Numbered from the stretch's first letter, positions 1-9,028 are shown. The stretch: 64,000 nt of DNA from G963422275 sp963422275 (GCA_963422275.1 OY729418.1:2108001-2172000), one strand, 5' to 3'. Notes: generated from the sequence alone by a model not told the origin. Made by a program: numbers and translations.

Positions 1-877
1 GGCGAGCCGCCGCTATGCGAGCCAAGGCATCCTGCGGTTCCCACTCCGGCGGCAACCCGGCCTGCCGAAGCTTCCATGCGTGTGTGCACAGTTCATCCAG
101 CGCGGCATCGACTTTCGGTCCCAATTTGTCGGCGACGATTGAAAACGCAACGCCGGCTTCGCTGCAATCGCCGAACGAAAACCCGGCCACCACATTTACG
201 GCCCAGAAACCTGCATTCGTTGCCTCGAGGTGGCGTGCCGCGGCTTCGAGCTCGCGCATGGGCGAGTCGGCAGTCCCCGTGCCAGTGGGAGGCCAAATGA
301 TCCCGGCTCGGCGCAGGGCCATCCGCGGTCTCGTCCGGGTCTCAAGGCAGCGAGCGAGCAGCTCCGTCGCGAACACGGCCATGTCACGGGCATCCGTATG
401 CGGGTTTTGCCGATAGCACACCAAGCCATCAGCGAACTTGGCCATTGCGGAAGTCAGGTTGGCATGAAGGTCAAATACGCCGAATACCGGCAAGCTGGCC
501 GCTCCGGTCACGGCTCGAAAGCGTTCGAGCATCGCGCCCTCGACGTCTTCCAGACTCTTGGAGACCATTGCGCCGTGAAGGCTAAGGAAGACGGCATCAA
601 AGCCTCCAGCCGCTGCCGCCGCTTCCAGCTCGCGCCAAAACGTCTCCACGACATCGTCGCTCACGATCCCCGACGGTGTGGCTGCGTAGGCGCACACGGG
701 GATAACCTGCCATCCCCTCCGATCGGCGACTTCGAGGAAGCCGTCGATAGTTGAGCCGTTGCCCCGAAAGCTCATCAACGCCTCTCCCCGAGCGATCTCG
801 AACGCCTCAAGCGTGGTTGTTTCGTCTACAAAACAATGTGTTTCGTGAAACAGCCCAGCGAGAAGAACACGTGTCAT
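1..877 (-). CDS. M81 family metallopeptidase (MlrC-like), C-terminus cut by window edge
   Basis: The reading frame starts at the ATG whose complement is at 875-877 and runs off the left edge, so about 290 residues are seen. The N-terminus carries the family motif LFHETHCF (residues 9-16). Further on come SLHGAM, FDLHANLT and YRQNPHTD, matching the conserved metal-site blocks of MlrC/M81 proteins. MlrC was named for microcystin-peptide cleavage, but chromosomal members in Alphaproteobacteria mostly have unknown substrates and often sit beside amino-acid or opine catabolism genes. It lies 260 bp downstream of a class III aminotransferase on the same strand, which suggests one catabolic module. 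The family is clear; the substrate is not. Confidence 0.85.
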   Translation of the reverse strand, partial: MTRVLLAGLFHETHCFVDETTTLEAFEIARGEALMSFRGNGSTIDGFLEVADRRGWQVIPVCAYAATPSGIVSDDVVETFWRELEAAAAAGGFDAVFLSLHGAMVSKSLEDVEGAMLERFRAVTGAASLPVFGVFDLHANLTSAMAKFADGLVCYRQNPHTDARDMAVFATELLARCLETRTRPRMALRRAGIIWPPTGTGTADSPMRELEAAARHLEATNAGFWAVNVVAGFSFGDCSEAGVAFSIVADKLGPKVDAALDELCTHAWKLRQAGLPPEWEPQDALARIAAAR

Positions 878-1136
878 CAGATATCGCCTCCGATCCTGCT
901 CCGCCGCTTCGCACCCGATGAAGCGGCACGGCACGGATTTGCCGAACGCAACCATGCTCTGGAATTCGGGATGATCCCGAAGATTGCGATGTCGCTTCCT
1001 GGCACTGGCCTCACGCGCAATTTCCTGCCCGATTCAAGCAGGTCGCCGCGATATTCCTTGTGCAGAAGAGCAGCGGAACAATCGACCCGCCGCCACGAGA
1101 ATGGAATATATTTGCAGGTTGCAGCAATGGCTTCCG

Positions 1137-2474
1137 TCATTTTCGAAGATCGGCAAGAGTGTCGCGTGTCGCGTCGATGGCGAGATCTATGTCCGCATCG
1201 GTGTGGGCAAGCGAAACGTACCACAGTCCCCGCTCTATCAAGCGAATGCCGCGCGCCAGCATTCCCCGACAGAACTTGGCATAGAGTTCCCGGTCGAATT
1301 CCAGGACATGATCGTAGCAGGTTGCGAGACTGCGCCTTGAGAAGCCCATGTGAAACATCGGCCCTGGGCCCTGCACTCGAAGGTCCAGATCGAAGTCAGG
1401 TCCAAGCGAGGCAATTTCGTCGCGCAAGCGCGACCCGATGCGCCAGATGTGGCGGTAGCCTTCCGAGTCGTTGCGACCCATCACGTCGATAACCGAGCGT
1501 GCTGCCGCGACGCTGGTATTGTTGCTGTTCATCGTACCGGCGTGATAGACCTCGCCGCGGGCGAGAGCTTCCATGAATCGGGAAGTTCCCGCTAGTGCGC
1601 TAATCGGGAATCCGGCCCCCAGCGCCTTGCCAAAGAGCGCCATGTCTGGAACCACGCCGTAGTGTCCTTGGGCCCCGGAGAGTCCCAGGCGGAATCCCGT
1701 GATGATTTCGTCGAAGACGAGAGCGGTACCGTGGAGATCGCACAGCCTGCGCAGTCCCTCAAGAAAACCGGGGGCCGGCTCAATGCAACCCTGATTGCAC
1801 ATGATTGGCTCGGTAATGACCGCAGCGATTTGGTTTTCGAATGCGTCAAGTGTTGCCTCCACCAGAGCCAGGTCGTTCCATGGCAGCACTATCAAGTCTC
1901 CCGCAAGAGAGGATGGGATTCCGCCTCCCATTGCGACCGGTTGCGGCGGCGTATTCGCTTCGTCGAGAGGTGGATTCACGCTGAACGCGAGATTGTCGAG
2001 CCACCCGTGATAGTGACCGATGAATTTCAGCGTCTTCGATCGTCCGGTAACGTGGCGGGCAAGACGCATAAGCGCGTGGGCCGCTTCCGACCCACTGACC
2101 GAAAACCGAACCAAGTCGGCGCAAGGCACGCAATTGATCACGCATTCGGCGAGTTCCAGTTCATCGAGATGCTGGCCTGCAAACAATTGCCCGCGGGAAA
2201 GAGTCGCTGCGACGCGCTCGACAAGCTCAGGATGCGACTGACCGAGAATGCAAGGCCCCTGCGACAGCGTGAAATCGAGCAATTCGTTCCCGTCTGCATC
2301 TGTGATGCGACTTCCGGATGCATGCGAATAGAACATGGCATGTGGAGTGCTGAAGGACCTGAAGTGGCTGCTGACGCCCCCGGCAAGACATTTCCCGGCC
2401 CGTGCAGCCAACTCGCGCGACCGCTGATAGTCGAGCGGATTCGCGGGCAGTGCGCCGTCAAGTCGGTTCGGCAT
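1137..2474 (-). CDS. Class III PLP-dependent aminotransferase (glutamate-1-semialdehyde aminomutase-like)
   Basis: The 445-residue protein has the full fold-type I aminotransferase layout. It shows the N-terminal GGVSSHFR block typical of GSA-aminomutase relatives, SGSEAAHALMRLAR for cofactor phosphate binding, VFDEIITGFR with the pyridine-N aspartate, and the Schiff-base lysine in FGKALGAGFP near residue 283. It probably transfers an amino group from an amino acid or amine to a keto acid in the cytoplasm. Relatives include true HemL, but the diverged active site and the neighbours (MlrC-like gene downstream, molybdoenzyme operon upstream, all minus strand) argue for a catabolic enzyme, so no symbol is given. 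The start is the ATG at 2474 with a purine-rich GGGAG a few bases upstream. Confidence 0.85.
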   Translation of the reverse strand: MPNRLDGALPANPLDYQRSRELAARAGKCLAGGVSSHFRSFSTPHAMFYSHASGSRITDADGNELLDFTLSQGPCILGQSHPELVERVAATLSRGQLFAGQHLDELELAECVINCVPCADLVRFSVSGSEAAHALMRLARHVTGRSKTLKFIGHYHGWLDNLAFSVNPPLDEANTPPQPVAMGGGIPSSLAGDLIVLPWNDLALVEATLDAFENQIAAVITEPIMCNQGCIEPAPGFLEGLRRLCDLHGTALVFDEIITGFRLGLSGAQGHYGVVPDMALFGKALGAGFPISALAGTSRFMEALARGEVYHAGTMNSNNTSVAAARSVIDVMGRNDSEGYRHIWRIGSRLRDEIASLGPDFDLDLRVQGPGPMFHMGFSRRSLATCYDHVLEFDRELYAKFCRGMLARGIRLIERGLWYVSLAHTDADIDLAIDATRDTLADLRK

Positions 2475-2758
2475 TGCAGCTTTCTCCCTGTTCCACAGTC
2501 ATCCGACGGAGCCCCTTCGCTACCGGCTATTGGCGAGAATCTCAAGTTTGGGAGCCCGCGATCGCAAGAACGTTAAATTCCAGCAATTTTCCGATTGCGT
2601 TTGCCAGTCGGCAGGGGACGACTTGCGTTCCTTCGCCTGAAATTCCGGTTCGGGCCGATTAGTCTCTTGCCATTTTCATCAGGCGCGCCTCGACGAAAAG
2701 ATGGAGAGCGCCCGCCGGTATCGTTCAGTCTCGTGCCGGAGCTTGGTGGCCAGGGACT

Positions 2759-3673
2759 CTACCGACCCCCGTAGTAGAGTTGCACCGTGTGTCTAGCCTC
2801 GGCGAAAAACAGCCAGCGCGATATGCCCACACCTGCCAGATGGAGAATCGCGGCAGGCACCAGGAAAGGCGCGTCGGCCCATTGCAGTGCGCATCCCGTC
2901 AACACGACGGGAACGAGGCCTCCAGTGAGCAACGCGATCATCCGAAGTTTTGCAGAATGCTTCCGCGCAACCGAGTAACCCATTTCCGTGAGCAGGTAGT
3001 TGGAGCCTGTGTGCGGCGGTTCCAATTGCCGCACTCCTCCCTTCGCGCCGAGACCCGTTGCCGATTTGATGTCGGATGTTCCCATCCCGACTCGGTCGAG
3101 GCGCATCCACCAACTGCAAACCAGTATCCAGGCAACCAAGTTCAAAGCAATCGCACCGATTAACGCTGCGTTTCCAGCTTGGTCTGCGACCGACTCAACT
3201 GCCACTCCAAGCATCGCGCCGCCCGCTGCCGCGAGGCCCAGGAACATTGATGGAGTCAGCCAGCTGCTCCAGGCGGCCACCGCACGGATTTGCTTGTAAA
3301 TCATTGAAGTCGCAAAGACCGCACCTGCACAAAGTGCGGCCGCAAGCAATCCGATTGCATTGGACCCCTGGGTGCCCGTCCATTCCGCTACAGCATGAGC
3401 GAACAGCGCCGCCAGCGCCAGCGGAGCGACGATGCCCTCCCGAGAAAGCCAGGATGTTCTCCATTGCGAAAGGGCCCGCCATGCCCTGGTTGGCCTGCGC
3501 AGGTGGAACACCGACGCCATTAATCCCCCTCCAGCAAGGGTTATGGAGAGAAGGGCGGTGACCGCGGTCAATTGGAACGTGCTGCCGACTGCGGACATCC
3601 CTAACCAGAAGCCAAGTCCCAAGCCGGCCCCGGATAGCGTTGTGAACAGGATGATGGAGAGGGCAGGGTGCAT
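2759..3673 (-). CDS. soeC: DmsC-type membrane anchor of molybdoenzyme (SoeC-like)
   Basis: The 304-residue, strongly hydrophobic protein has about eight predicted membrane helices. It contains the DmsC-family block HLRRPTRAWRALSQWRTSW after the second helix. It would anchor the SoeB/SoeA-like subunits to the inner membrane and exchange electrons with quinone. It is the last gene of a three-gene operon and begins 9 bp after the iron-sulfur subunit stops. The gene order A-B-C and the lack of a Tat signal on the A subunit fit cytoplasmic sulfite dehydrogenase SoeABC. A DMSO- or polysulfide-reductase-like role cannot be excluded from sequence alone. Confidence 0.75.
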   Translation of the reverse strand: MHPALSIILFTTLSGAGLGLGFWLGMSAVGSTFQLTAVTALLSITLAGGGLMASVFHLRRPTRAWRALSQWRTSWLSREGIVAPLALAALFAHAVAEWTGTQGSNAIGLLAAALCAGAVFATSMIYKQIRAVAAWSSWLTPSMFLGLAAAGGAMLGVAVESVADQAGNAALIGAIALNLVAWILVCSWWMRLDRVGMGTSDIKSATGLGAKGGVRQLEPPHTGSNYLLTEMGYSVARKHSAKLRMIALLTGGLVPVVLTGCALQWADAPFLVPAAILHLAGVGISRWLFFAEARHTVQLYYGGR

Positions 3674-3682
3674 TGAGTGCTG

Positions 3683-4429
3683 TCAGAGACGCGAAAGTGC
3701 CCGGTCGACCCAAGCCAAGATTCCAGAGAGGGACGAGTCCGAAAGCGCGTCCAGTCGGTCCTGCGGTATTTGAAGTGCCTGTGCGCCCCTGCGCTCGCTT
3801 GGCGGGAGGTACTTGTTGACGGGCTTGGTTCCTTGCTCTGGCATCAGGTCGAATCCACCACGTTCTGCCACAATCCGCGAGACGTTGGAATCCGGGTCGG
3901 CGAAATCCCCGAAGAACCGGGCGTTGGTTGGGCAAGTCCGCACGCACGCAGGTTCGCGGTCATCCTCTGGCAAATTTTCGTTGTAGATGCGGTCCACGCA
4001 AAGGGTGCATTTCTTCATGACACCCGCCGCCGGATCCATTTCCCTCGCGCCGTACGGACATGCCCAGGCGCAGAGACCGCACCCCATGCAACGGGATTCG
4101 TCGACAAGAACGATTCCGTCTTTTTCCCTTTTGAACGACGCTCCCGTGGGGCAGACCGTGACGCAAGGGGCGTCCTCGCAGTGCAGGCAGCTTTTGGGGA
4201 AATGAACGACTGCCGCGCTTTCGCCTTCCCCTTCCTCGTAGCCATGGACTCTGTTGAGCCATGCACCGGACGGATTAGGCCCGTACGGTTCGGTGTCGGC
4301 AAGCGACGAGCCGTAGCCACTCGTGTTCCAGGCTTTGCAGCTGACCACGCAGGCATGGCAACCTACGCAAACATCCAGATCGATGACCAGGCCAAGCTTG
4401 CGTTCTGTCCGATCGGGAAGATCAGTCAT
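3683..4429 (-). CDS. soeB: 4Fe-4S ferredoxin subunit of molybdoenzyme (SoeB-like)
   Basis: This is a 248-residue electron-transfer subunit with four Cys clusters: CVGCHACVVSC near the N-terminus, then CLHCEDAPCVTVCP, CMGCGLCAWACP, and CTLC paired with CVRTCP. Sixteen cysteines are enough for four [4Fe-4S] clusters, as in DmsB, PsrB and SoeB. The ATG at 4429 was chosen, although an in-frame start exists 44 codons upstream. The chosen start overlaps the end of the catalytic-subunit gene by 8 bp and gives the normal family N-terminus. The overlap implies translational coupling. The protein should relay electrons from the molybdopterin subunit to the DmsC-type membrane anchor. Confidence 0.85.
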   Translation of the reverse strand: MTDLPDRTERKLGLVIDLDVCVGCHACVVSCKAWNTSGYGSSLADTEPYGPNPSGAWLNRVHGYEEGEGESAAVVHFPKSCLHCEDAPCVTVCPTGASFKREKDGIVLVDESRCMGCGLCAWACPYGAREMDPAAGVMKKCTLCVDRIYNENLPEDDREPACVRTCPTNARFFGDFADPDSNVSRIVAERGGFDLMPEQGTKPVNKYLPPSERRGAQALQIPQDRLDALSDSSLSGILAWVDRALSRL

Positions 4430-7250
4430 TGGCCCACTCCTGGCCATACCGGACTTCATCTGGCCGGTCCGCAAGCCCCGCAGGGTTTTGGAGGGGCGGA
4501 AACGTGGGATATGATCCGCACTCTTGCGGCTCCGCCTTCCGGATTCGAACTCGCAGGTCATACCAGGCAGCCTGACCTGTAATCGGGTCGGCGTTGCTCC
4601 ATCGAAGTCCGTCCGGCTGTTGCGGAAGCAGGTCCGGGATCAGATGGTTTAGCAGGAATCCGCGTGTTGCCTCTGGTGAGTCCTCACGAAGCCCCCAAGT
4701 TCCCGATCGCTTGCCGACCGCGTTCCAAGTCCAAACGGTTGAAGGGTTTACTGCCTCCATTCGCTTTGCACGAACCCGGATACTGGCAATCTCCGATTCC
4801 AGCCACACCCAGTCGTCATCCTCGATTCCCTCTAGGTCGCATACCGGCCCGGGAACATAGAGCTTGTTTTCGGTGTGAATCTGCCGAAGCCATGGGTTCT
4901 GGGATCCCCACGAGTGGTACATTGCCATTGGCCGTTGCGTTATGGCGTGCAGCGAAAAAGAATCGTCTACACTGTCGGCGGACGGGTACCATACGGGAAG
5001 AGGATCGAAACCATGCGCAATGCGCTCACGCAAATGATCCGGCGGTTGAATGTCGCCATGCCCTTCCGCTGCAAGCTGAAACCGGCGAATTGGCTCGGAG
5101 TAGATCTGGGGGACAAATGGCTTTGGTGCTCTAAGAAGGCCCTTGTCCACAGCCCACTGCTGGTAGGCGGAGTTGACATGCTTGTAGTATTGGGCCTGTT
5201 CCGGGATTTTCTCGGTCCAGAATCCGCCGGAATCCAGATACCGCGCTAGCTGGGCTTCATTCGGCTTGCCGCGCCCGCTGCAGTCGCCATTCTCGCCGCG
5301 CCATCCAGCCAACGGGCCAATGCCCGGTTCGCGCTCGTGCATCACCATGTACTGGGCGTAACTTTGCCAACGCGGGGTTCCGTCCTCATTGCAAAAGCCG
5401 GGAAGGCCGAGCTTTGCGCCCAGATCGATAAGAACATCCTGAAACGGACGGACATCCCGGTCAAGCTGCACAACCGGACTTCTGATCGCGTCCGCCACCA
5501 GCCCGGGCTCGCCTATGGGGCGGTCCAAAAGCGAGATGCAGTCATAGCGTTCCAGATACGTCGTGTCCGGCAGAACGAGGTCGGCATAGGCGACAGTTTC
5601 GGATGAGAACGCGTCGGCCACGATGAATTTTGGAATGCGGTACTCTCCGTCTGATCTCTTGGCGCACAGCGCTTTCATCGCCGCCGGAGTGTTCATGGAC
5701 GAGTTCCAGGCCATGTTGGCCATGTAGAGAAACAGGATGTCGATTTCGTACGGATCTCCTGCGGCCGCATTTGGGATGACGGCATGCATCATGCCGTGAG
5801 CGGCAAGCGGCGCTTCCCAGGAGAAGGCCTTGTCAATGCGTTCCGGCATTCCGTCTGGTGACACGAGAAGATCCTCCGGACCCAGAGGGTAACCAAGTGG
5901 AGGTCCGGACAATGGCTGTGCCAAGCCGTGCGTGCGGCCAGGCCTGCTGTGCATTTCCACCGACTTCGGGTAGGGGGGCTTGAACCTCGTGCCTCCTGGG
6001 CAATCAATCGCTCCAAGCAATATCTGCAGGAGATGGAGTGCGCGGCATGTCTGGAAGCCGTTTGCGTGCGCGGAAATTCCGCGCATCGCATGCACGGCAA
6101 CGGGTCTGGCCAAAGTGGCTGGATGCCGGATGCCGCGAAAGTCCACCCACGGAATGTCGATTTCAAATGCTTCTTCGAACGCCGTTCTGGCCAGTTCCGC
6201 CGCAAGGCCTCTGATGGTCTCAGCCGATATGCCGGTGCTTTCGCTGACGGATTCCGGAAAGAATCGCCGATCAAGATATTTTTCCGCCATGAGCGCGAAA
6301 ACGGGCCGGGCCACAGTTCCGTCGTCAAGCTGCACGTCAAGTCCGAGTGCAGGGATCACGCCCGGATCGAGATATGATGCAAGAGATCCGTCGCGCCTGT
6401 CGGCCACCAGCGGCTCGCCGTCTTCGCCGCGAAGAAAAAGCCCCGCGAGATCGTCGGGCTCGGTGCGGACCAGCCATGGGGCATTTGTGCGCATGCGGAG
6501 CGACTCCACGTCAAATTGCCCTGTTCTGAGCAATTCACCGACGAGGGACAGCACGAGCAGGCCGTCGGTTCCCGGAGTGATCCCCAGCCAGGTGTCGGCG
6601 ATCGCCGAGTAACCCGTTCGAACCGGGTTGATCGACACTATTCGGGCCCCATTCCTTCGCATCGCGGAAAGTCCGAGCTTGATCGGGTTGGAATCATGAT
6701 CCTCAGCCACGCCGAACAGGAGAAGTAACTTTGCTCGCTCCCAGTCTGGCTGTGCAAACTCCCAGAATGACCCACCAATTGTGTAAATCCCGCCCGCAGC
6801 CATGTTCACGGAGCAGAAGCCGCCGTGTGCTGCATGATTCGGCGTGCCGTACTGCTGCGCCCACCAGCCCGTCAGGGCTTGGCTCTGGTCCCGACCGGTG
6901 AAGAACGCGAGTTTTCTCGGATCTTTGCGGCGGGTCTCCGAAAGCCACTTGGTCGCCGTGTCAAGAGCTTCTTCCCAGCCGATCTCCTTGAATTCATTGG
7001 CGCCTCTCGGACCGATTCGGAGGAGAGGCGATCGCAGGCGCGCGGGCGATTCCAAGTGTAGCATGCCAGCGGAGCCTTTGGCGCACAGCACACCCTTGTT
7101 CACGGGATGGTCCCGGTTGCCCTCAAGGAATCGAATCCGTCCGTCCCTGACATGGACATTGATGCCGCATCGGCAGGCGCACATGTAGCACGTTGTCTTG
7201 CGGATTTCGTCCGACACGAACGGCGATGTGTCTACTGCCGGTTCACTCAT
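4422..7250 (-). CDS. soeA: Molybdopterin oxidoreductase catalytic subunit (SoeA-like, DMSO reductase superfamily)
   Basis: This 942-residue protein (from the ATG at 7250) has an N-terminal [4Fe-4S] motif with C21, C24, C28 and C56, followed by the molybdopterin-guanine-dinucleotide domains. GGFCSVNMAAGG is a plausible site for the Cys molybdenum ligand. The C-terminal dinucleotide-binding domain is recognisable. No twin-arginine signal precedes the cluster motif. A 40-codon upstream extension is open but does not look like a signal peptide, so a cytoplasmic enzyme is inferred. With the downstream ferredoxin and DmsC-type anchor this matches SoeABC, which oxidises sulfite to sulfate and feeds electrons to the quinone pool in Allochromatium and many marine Rhodobacterales. 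Related enzymes (PsrA, PhsA, arsenate-type) are alternatives. Confidence 0.75.
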   Translation of the reverse strand: MSEPAVDTSPFVSDEIRKTTCYMCACRCGINVHVRDGRIRFLEGNRDHPVNKGVLCAKGSAGMLHLESPARLRSPLLRIGPRGANEFKEIGWEEALDTATKWLSETRRKDPRKLAFFTGRDQSQALTGWWAQQYGTPNHAAHGGFCSVNMAAGGIYTIGGSFWEFAQPDWERAKLLLLFGVAEDHDSNPIKLGLSAMRRNGARIVSINPVRTGYSAIADTWLGITPGTDGLLVLSLVGELLRTGQFDVESLRMRTNAPWLVRTEPDDLAGLFLRGEDGEPLVADRRDGSLASYLDPGVIPALGLDVQLDDGTVARPVFALMAEKYLDRRFFPESVSESTGISAETIRGLAAELARTAFEEAFEIDIPWVDFRGIRHPATLARPVAVHAMRGISAHANGFQTCRALHLLQILLGAIDCPGGTRFKPPYPKSVEMHSRPGRTHGLAQPLSGPPLGYPLGPEDLLVSPDGMPERIDKAFSWEAPLAAHGMMHAVIPNAAAGDPYEIDILFLYMANMAWNSSMNTPAAMKALCAKRSDGEYRIPKFIVADAFSSETVAYADLVLPDTTYLERYDCISLLDRPIGEPGLVADAIRSPVVQLDRDVRPFQDVLIDLGAKLGLPGFCNEDGTPRWQSYAQYMVMHEREPGIGPLAGWRGENGDCSGRGKPNEAQLARYLDSGGFWTEKIPEQAQYYKHVNSAYQQWAVDKGLLRAPKPFVPQIYSEPIRRFQLAAEGHGDIQPPDHLRERIAHGFDPLPVWYPSADSVDDSFSLHAITQRPMAMYHSWGSQNPWLRQIHTENKLYVPGPVCDLEGIEDDDWVWLESEIASIRVRAKRMEAVNPSTVWTWNAVGKRSGTWGLREDSPEATRGFLLNHLIPDLLPQQPDGLRWSNADPITGQAAWYDLRVRIRKAEPQECGSYPTFPPLQNPAGLADRPDEVRYGQEWAND

Positions 7251-7400
7251 GGCCCAAACCCGATTCCTTACGCTGCTGGCACGACACTCTTTGCCACCCA
7301 GCCACTTGCCGGACGGATATATCCGCAAATGCCCTGCCCAATACAGGAAAATCTGCACAAATCGCTTCATTTGACGGAAGGCACGATGTAACGGCGGTTG

Positions 7401-7692
7401 TCAGGCGGCTACACGGATCGTCTCGCCTTTGGCAGGCGACGTGTCGAAGGCCAGCCAGCGCTCCTTGCGGTGCAGGCCCGAAAGGGTCGTGCCGGTCAGC
7501 GCGCCGAATGCCTTCCTGCAGGTTTTGCCCCGTGACACCGCACCACCGCTTGTCGTCCACGCCCAACTCAATCGCTGCCACCGAGACTGCACCCTCAGAC
7601 GGCTCGGACAGCGCTGTTGCGATCTCCTTGCACCGCGACGCCTTCAACCCGTCAATGTGCGAAAGCCAGTCCCGAAACCGCTCCCGATCCAT
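7401..7692 (-). pseudogene. Fragment of zinc-ribbon (IS1595-like) transposase, frameshifted
   Basis: The start MDRERFRDWLSHIDGL at 7692 and the later block GTTLSGLHRKERWLAF match the N-terminal part of a common alphaproteobacterial transposase type. The two blocks are in different frames, so there is a frameshift around 7570-7600. The remainder of the gene is missing after about 7401, where the sequence runs toward the soeA start region. A second copy of the same N-terminus lies near 17394. It is inactive debris. The exact IS family assignment is from memory of the family pattern and is moderate. Confidence 0.6.
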
Positions 7693-7850
7693 CTGCTCCC
7701 CTCCAAAAAAGCGAAAACCATTCTAACATACTGCTTATGATTTGAGAATTGAGCTTGGCGAAAAGCTGATTTTCCCAACCCCCAATTTTGCGTGCCGTCT
7801 GTGGTTTTCGGTAATACATGAAACACTCGGAAACGACGCACGAGAAAAAT

Positions 7851-7895
7851 TTCCGCAACGCAGAAAAAAACACTTGAAATTCTGCAACGCAGAAA
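7851..7895 (+). promoter_or_regulatory. Paired PhaR-type operator boxes upstream of phasin gene
   Basis: Two near-identical 16-bp copies, TTCCGCAACGCAGAAA (7851-7866) and TTCTGCAACGCAGAAA (7880-7895), lie 29 bp apart. The second contains the perfect inverted repeat CTGC-AAC-GCAG. TGC-rich CTGC-N3-GCAG boxes are the reported targets of the polyhydroxyalkanoate regulator PhaR in Paracoccus and Rhodobacter, where it represses phasin genes. The boxes end 42 bp before the phasin ATG, so bound repressor would overlap the promoter. phaR itself is not in the window. Confidence 0.65.
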
Positions 7896-7937
7896 TCATG
7901 TTTTGAGGCAGAACGAAACTTATGTTGGATTAGGATC

Positions 7938-8387
7938 ATGAGCACACCAATGAATTTCACGAAAGCTCTCGCCGATGCCGCGTCGGGCTTTTCTAATTAC
8001 GAATCCTACGGCGATGCCGTGAAAGGCTCGGCCGGTTTGGGCGGAAGGCTTTCAAAGGTGGCCCTGACGTCTGCTAGGGAGAATGCCAAGATCTCTGGCG
8101 AGTGGACGAACGCAATGATTGCGAGCTTGCAGAAAGCATTCCGAGCAAAGGAGTCTCCCTTGGAATATTCCAACGCCGCGGCGCAATTCGCGGCCGAAAC
8201 GTCGGAAGCGTCGCTTAGGCATTTCGTCGAATGCGGCAATGTTGCAAAGAGTGCGCTTGCCGAGTCCGTCGCGTGTTTTTCCGATTTTGGATCCCTGGAT
8301 CTCGAAGACGGGAAAGTTGAGACTGAAGTGGCTCCAAGCAAAAAAACTTCGAAGTCAGCACTAGAAAAATCCACCAAGAGCAACTAA
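7938..8387 (+). CDS. Phasin family protein (polyhydroxyalkanoate granule-associated)
   Basis: The 149-residue protein is small, Ala/Ser/Lys-rich and largely helical, with no signal peptide. It has a phasin-like amphipathic core and a Lys-rich tail (KKTSKSALEKSTKSN). Phasins coat intracellular polyhydroxyalkanoate granules and control their size. The assignment is helped by the two CTGC-AAC-GCAG-like boxes just upstream, which are the expected PhaR operators. AGGA lies a few bases before the ATG at 7938. A strong hairpin follows 50 bp downstream. It stands alone between IS debris, with no PHA synthase nearby. Confidence 0.75.
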   Translation: MSTPMNFTKALADAASGFSNYESYGDAVKGSAGLGGRLSKVALTSARENAKISGEWTNAMIASLQKAFRAKESPLEYSNAAAQFAAETSEASLRHFVECGNVAKSALAESVACFSDFGSLDLEDGKVETEVAPSKKTSKSALEKSTKSN

Positions 8388-8437
8388 CTGCTTTGTAGTT
8401 TCCATCGCCTTTATCCTCCTCCCTGTCGGCGATGGAG

Positions 8438-8465
8438 AATGGCGGGCCTTCAACGGCCCGCCATT
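8438..8465 (+). terminator. Hairpin terminator downstream of phasin gene
   Basis: A perfect 11-bp GC-rich stem (8438-8448 with 8455-8465) closes a 6-nt loop (TTCAAC) 50 bp after the phasin stop codon. There is no long T-run after it, so efficiency is uncertain, but position and stability fit an intrinsic terminator. Confidence 0.65.
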
Positions 8466-8759
8466 GCTGTTACGGGGCAGCAATTGTCGTTTCGCAACGT
8501 GCTTGCAAACATATCATCCCCGTTGCGGCCAACTAGGGGCGGACGGAATCTGCGAGAGCATGGCGGTATTGCAGCGGAGTTATGCAGGAGACCGAGCCGC
8601 CCGACCTCCACCGGTTCGCGTTCAGCCTCCACGACCCGCCGCCTTGAAGAGCCGCTTCAGGGCGGCGGAAGGTCCACCCGCAATCCACCGCCGCCGGCGC
8701 GTTGCCGACCTTCAGGCCGCGGTCCTGCAACTGGCGATGGCCCCGGACAGACGGTCGGG
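8466..8759. other. Non-coding or degraded stretch
   Basis: No convincing gene was found on either strand. It joins the phasin terminator to an IS5-type transposase fragment. Its minus-strand frames are short and mutually interrupted, which suggests further decayed mobile DNA, but no family could be recognised. Confidence 0.4.
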
Positions 8760-9028
8760 ACTTCGCTCGATCACCGACCGGCCGACGGACAGCATGAAGT
8801 CAAGACGCACCGTCAGCGCCCGCTTGATCTCTCGGTCCGACAGCGTGTGCCACTGGCCGAGGAGGAGAACCCGGATCATCGGGTCGACATCGCAGCTGCC
8901 TGTCCCAGGCGCGACCGCACCGGGACGGAAACCGCCGCCAGATGCTGTCGATCCACTAGGGCACCGACCTTTCGCAACGTGCTGTTTTGACCCACGCGCT
9001 CGGCCGTCACCGTCATGAAGAAATCCAT
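8760..9028 (-). pseudogene. IS5-family transposase N-terminal fragment (lineage C, copy 1)
   Basis: The minus strand opens with MDFFMTVTAERVGQNSTLRK at 9028. After a frame change it continues with DPMIRVLLLGQWHTLSDRE and RALTVRLDFMLSVGRS, the N-terminal blocks of an IS5-group transposase. No catalytic DDE region follows. Two other fragments of the same lineage occur on the plus strand at 29831 and 32747, sharing the MDFF or MNFF start and the conserved GTTCGATTGAGGGA-like sequence just upstream. Confidence 0.6.

Noticed and set aside
1662..2576. Plus-strand frame of 304 codons
   Set aside because: It is antisense to the aminotransferase gene, whose PLP motifs are clear on the minus strand.
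4540..4560. GGATTCGAACTCG, resembling a tRNA T-arm
   Set aside because: It lies inside the C-terminal coding region of soeA. No acceptor, D or anticodon stem can be drawn around it.
7251..7370. N-terminal extension of the SoeA-like protein
   Set aside because: The 40 extra codons give no Tat or Sec signal. They diverge from the family start, and the ATG at 7250 gives the expected distance to the first cluster cysteine.
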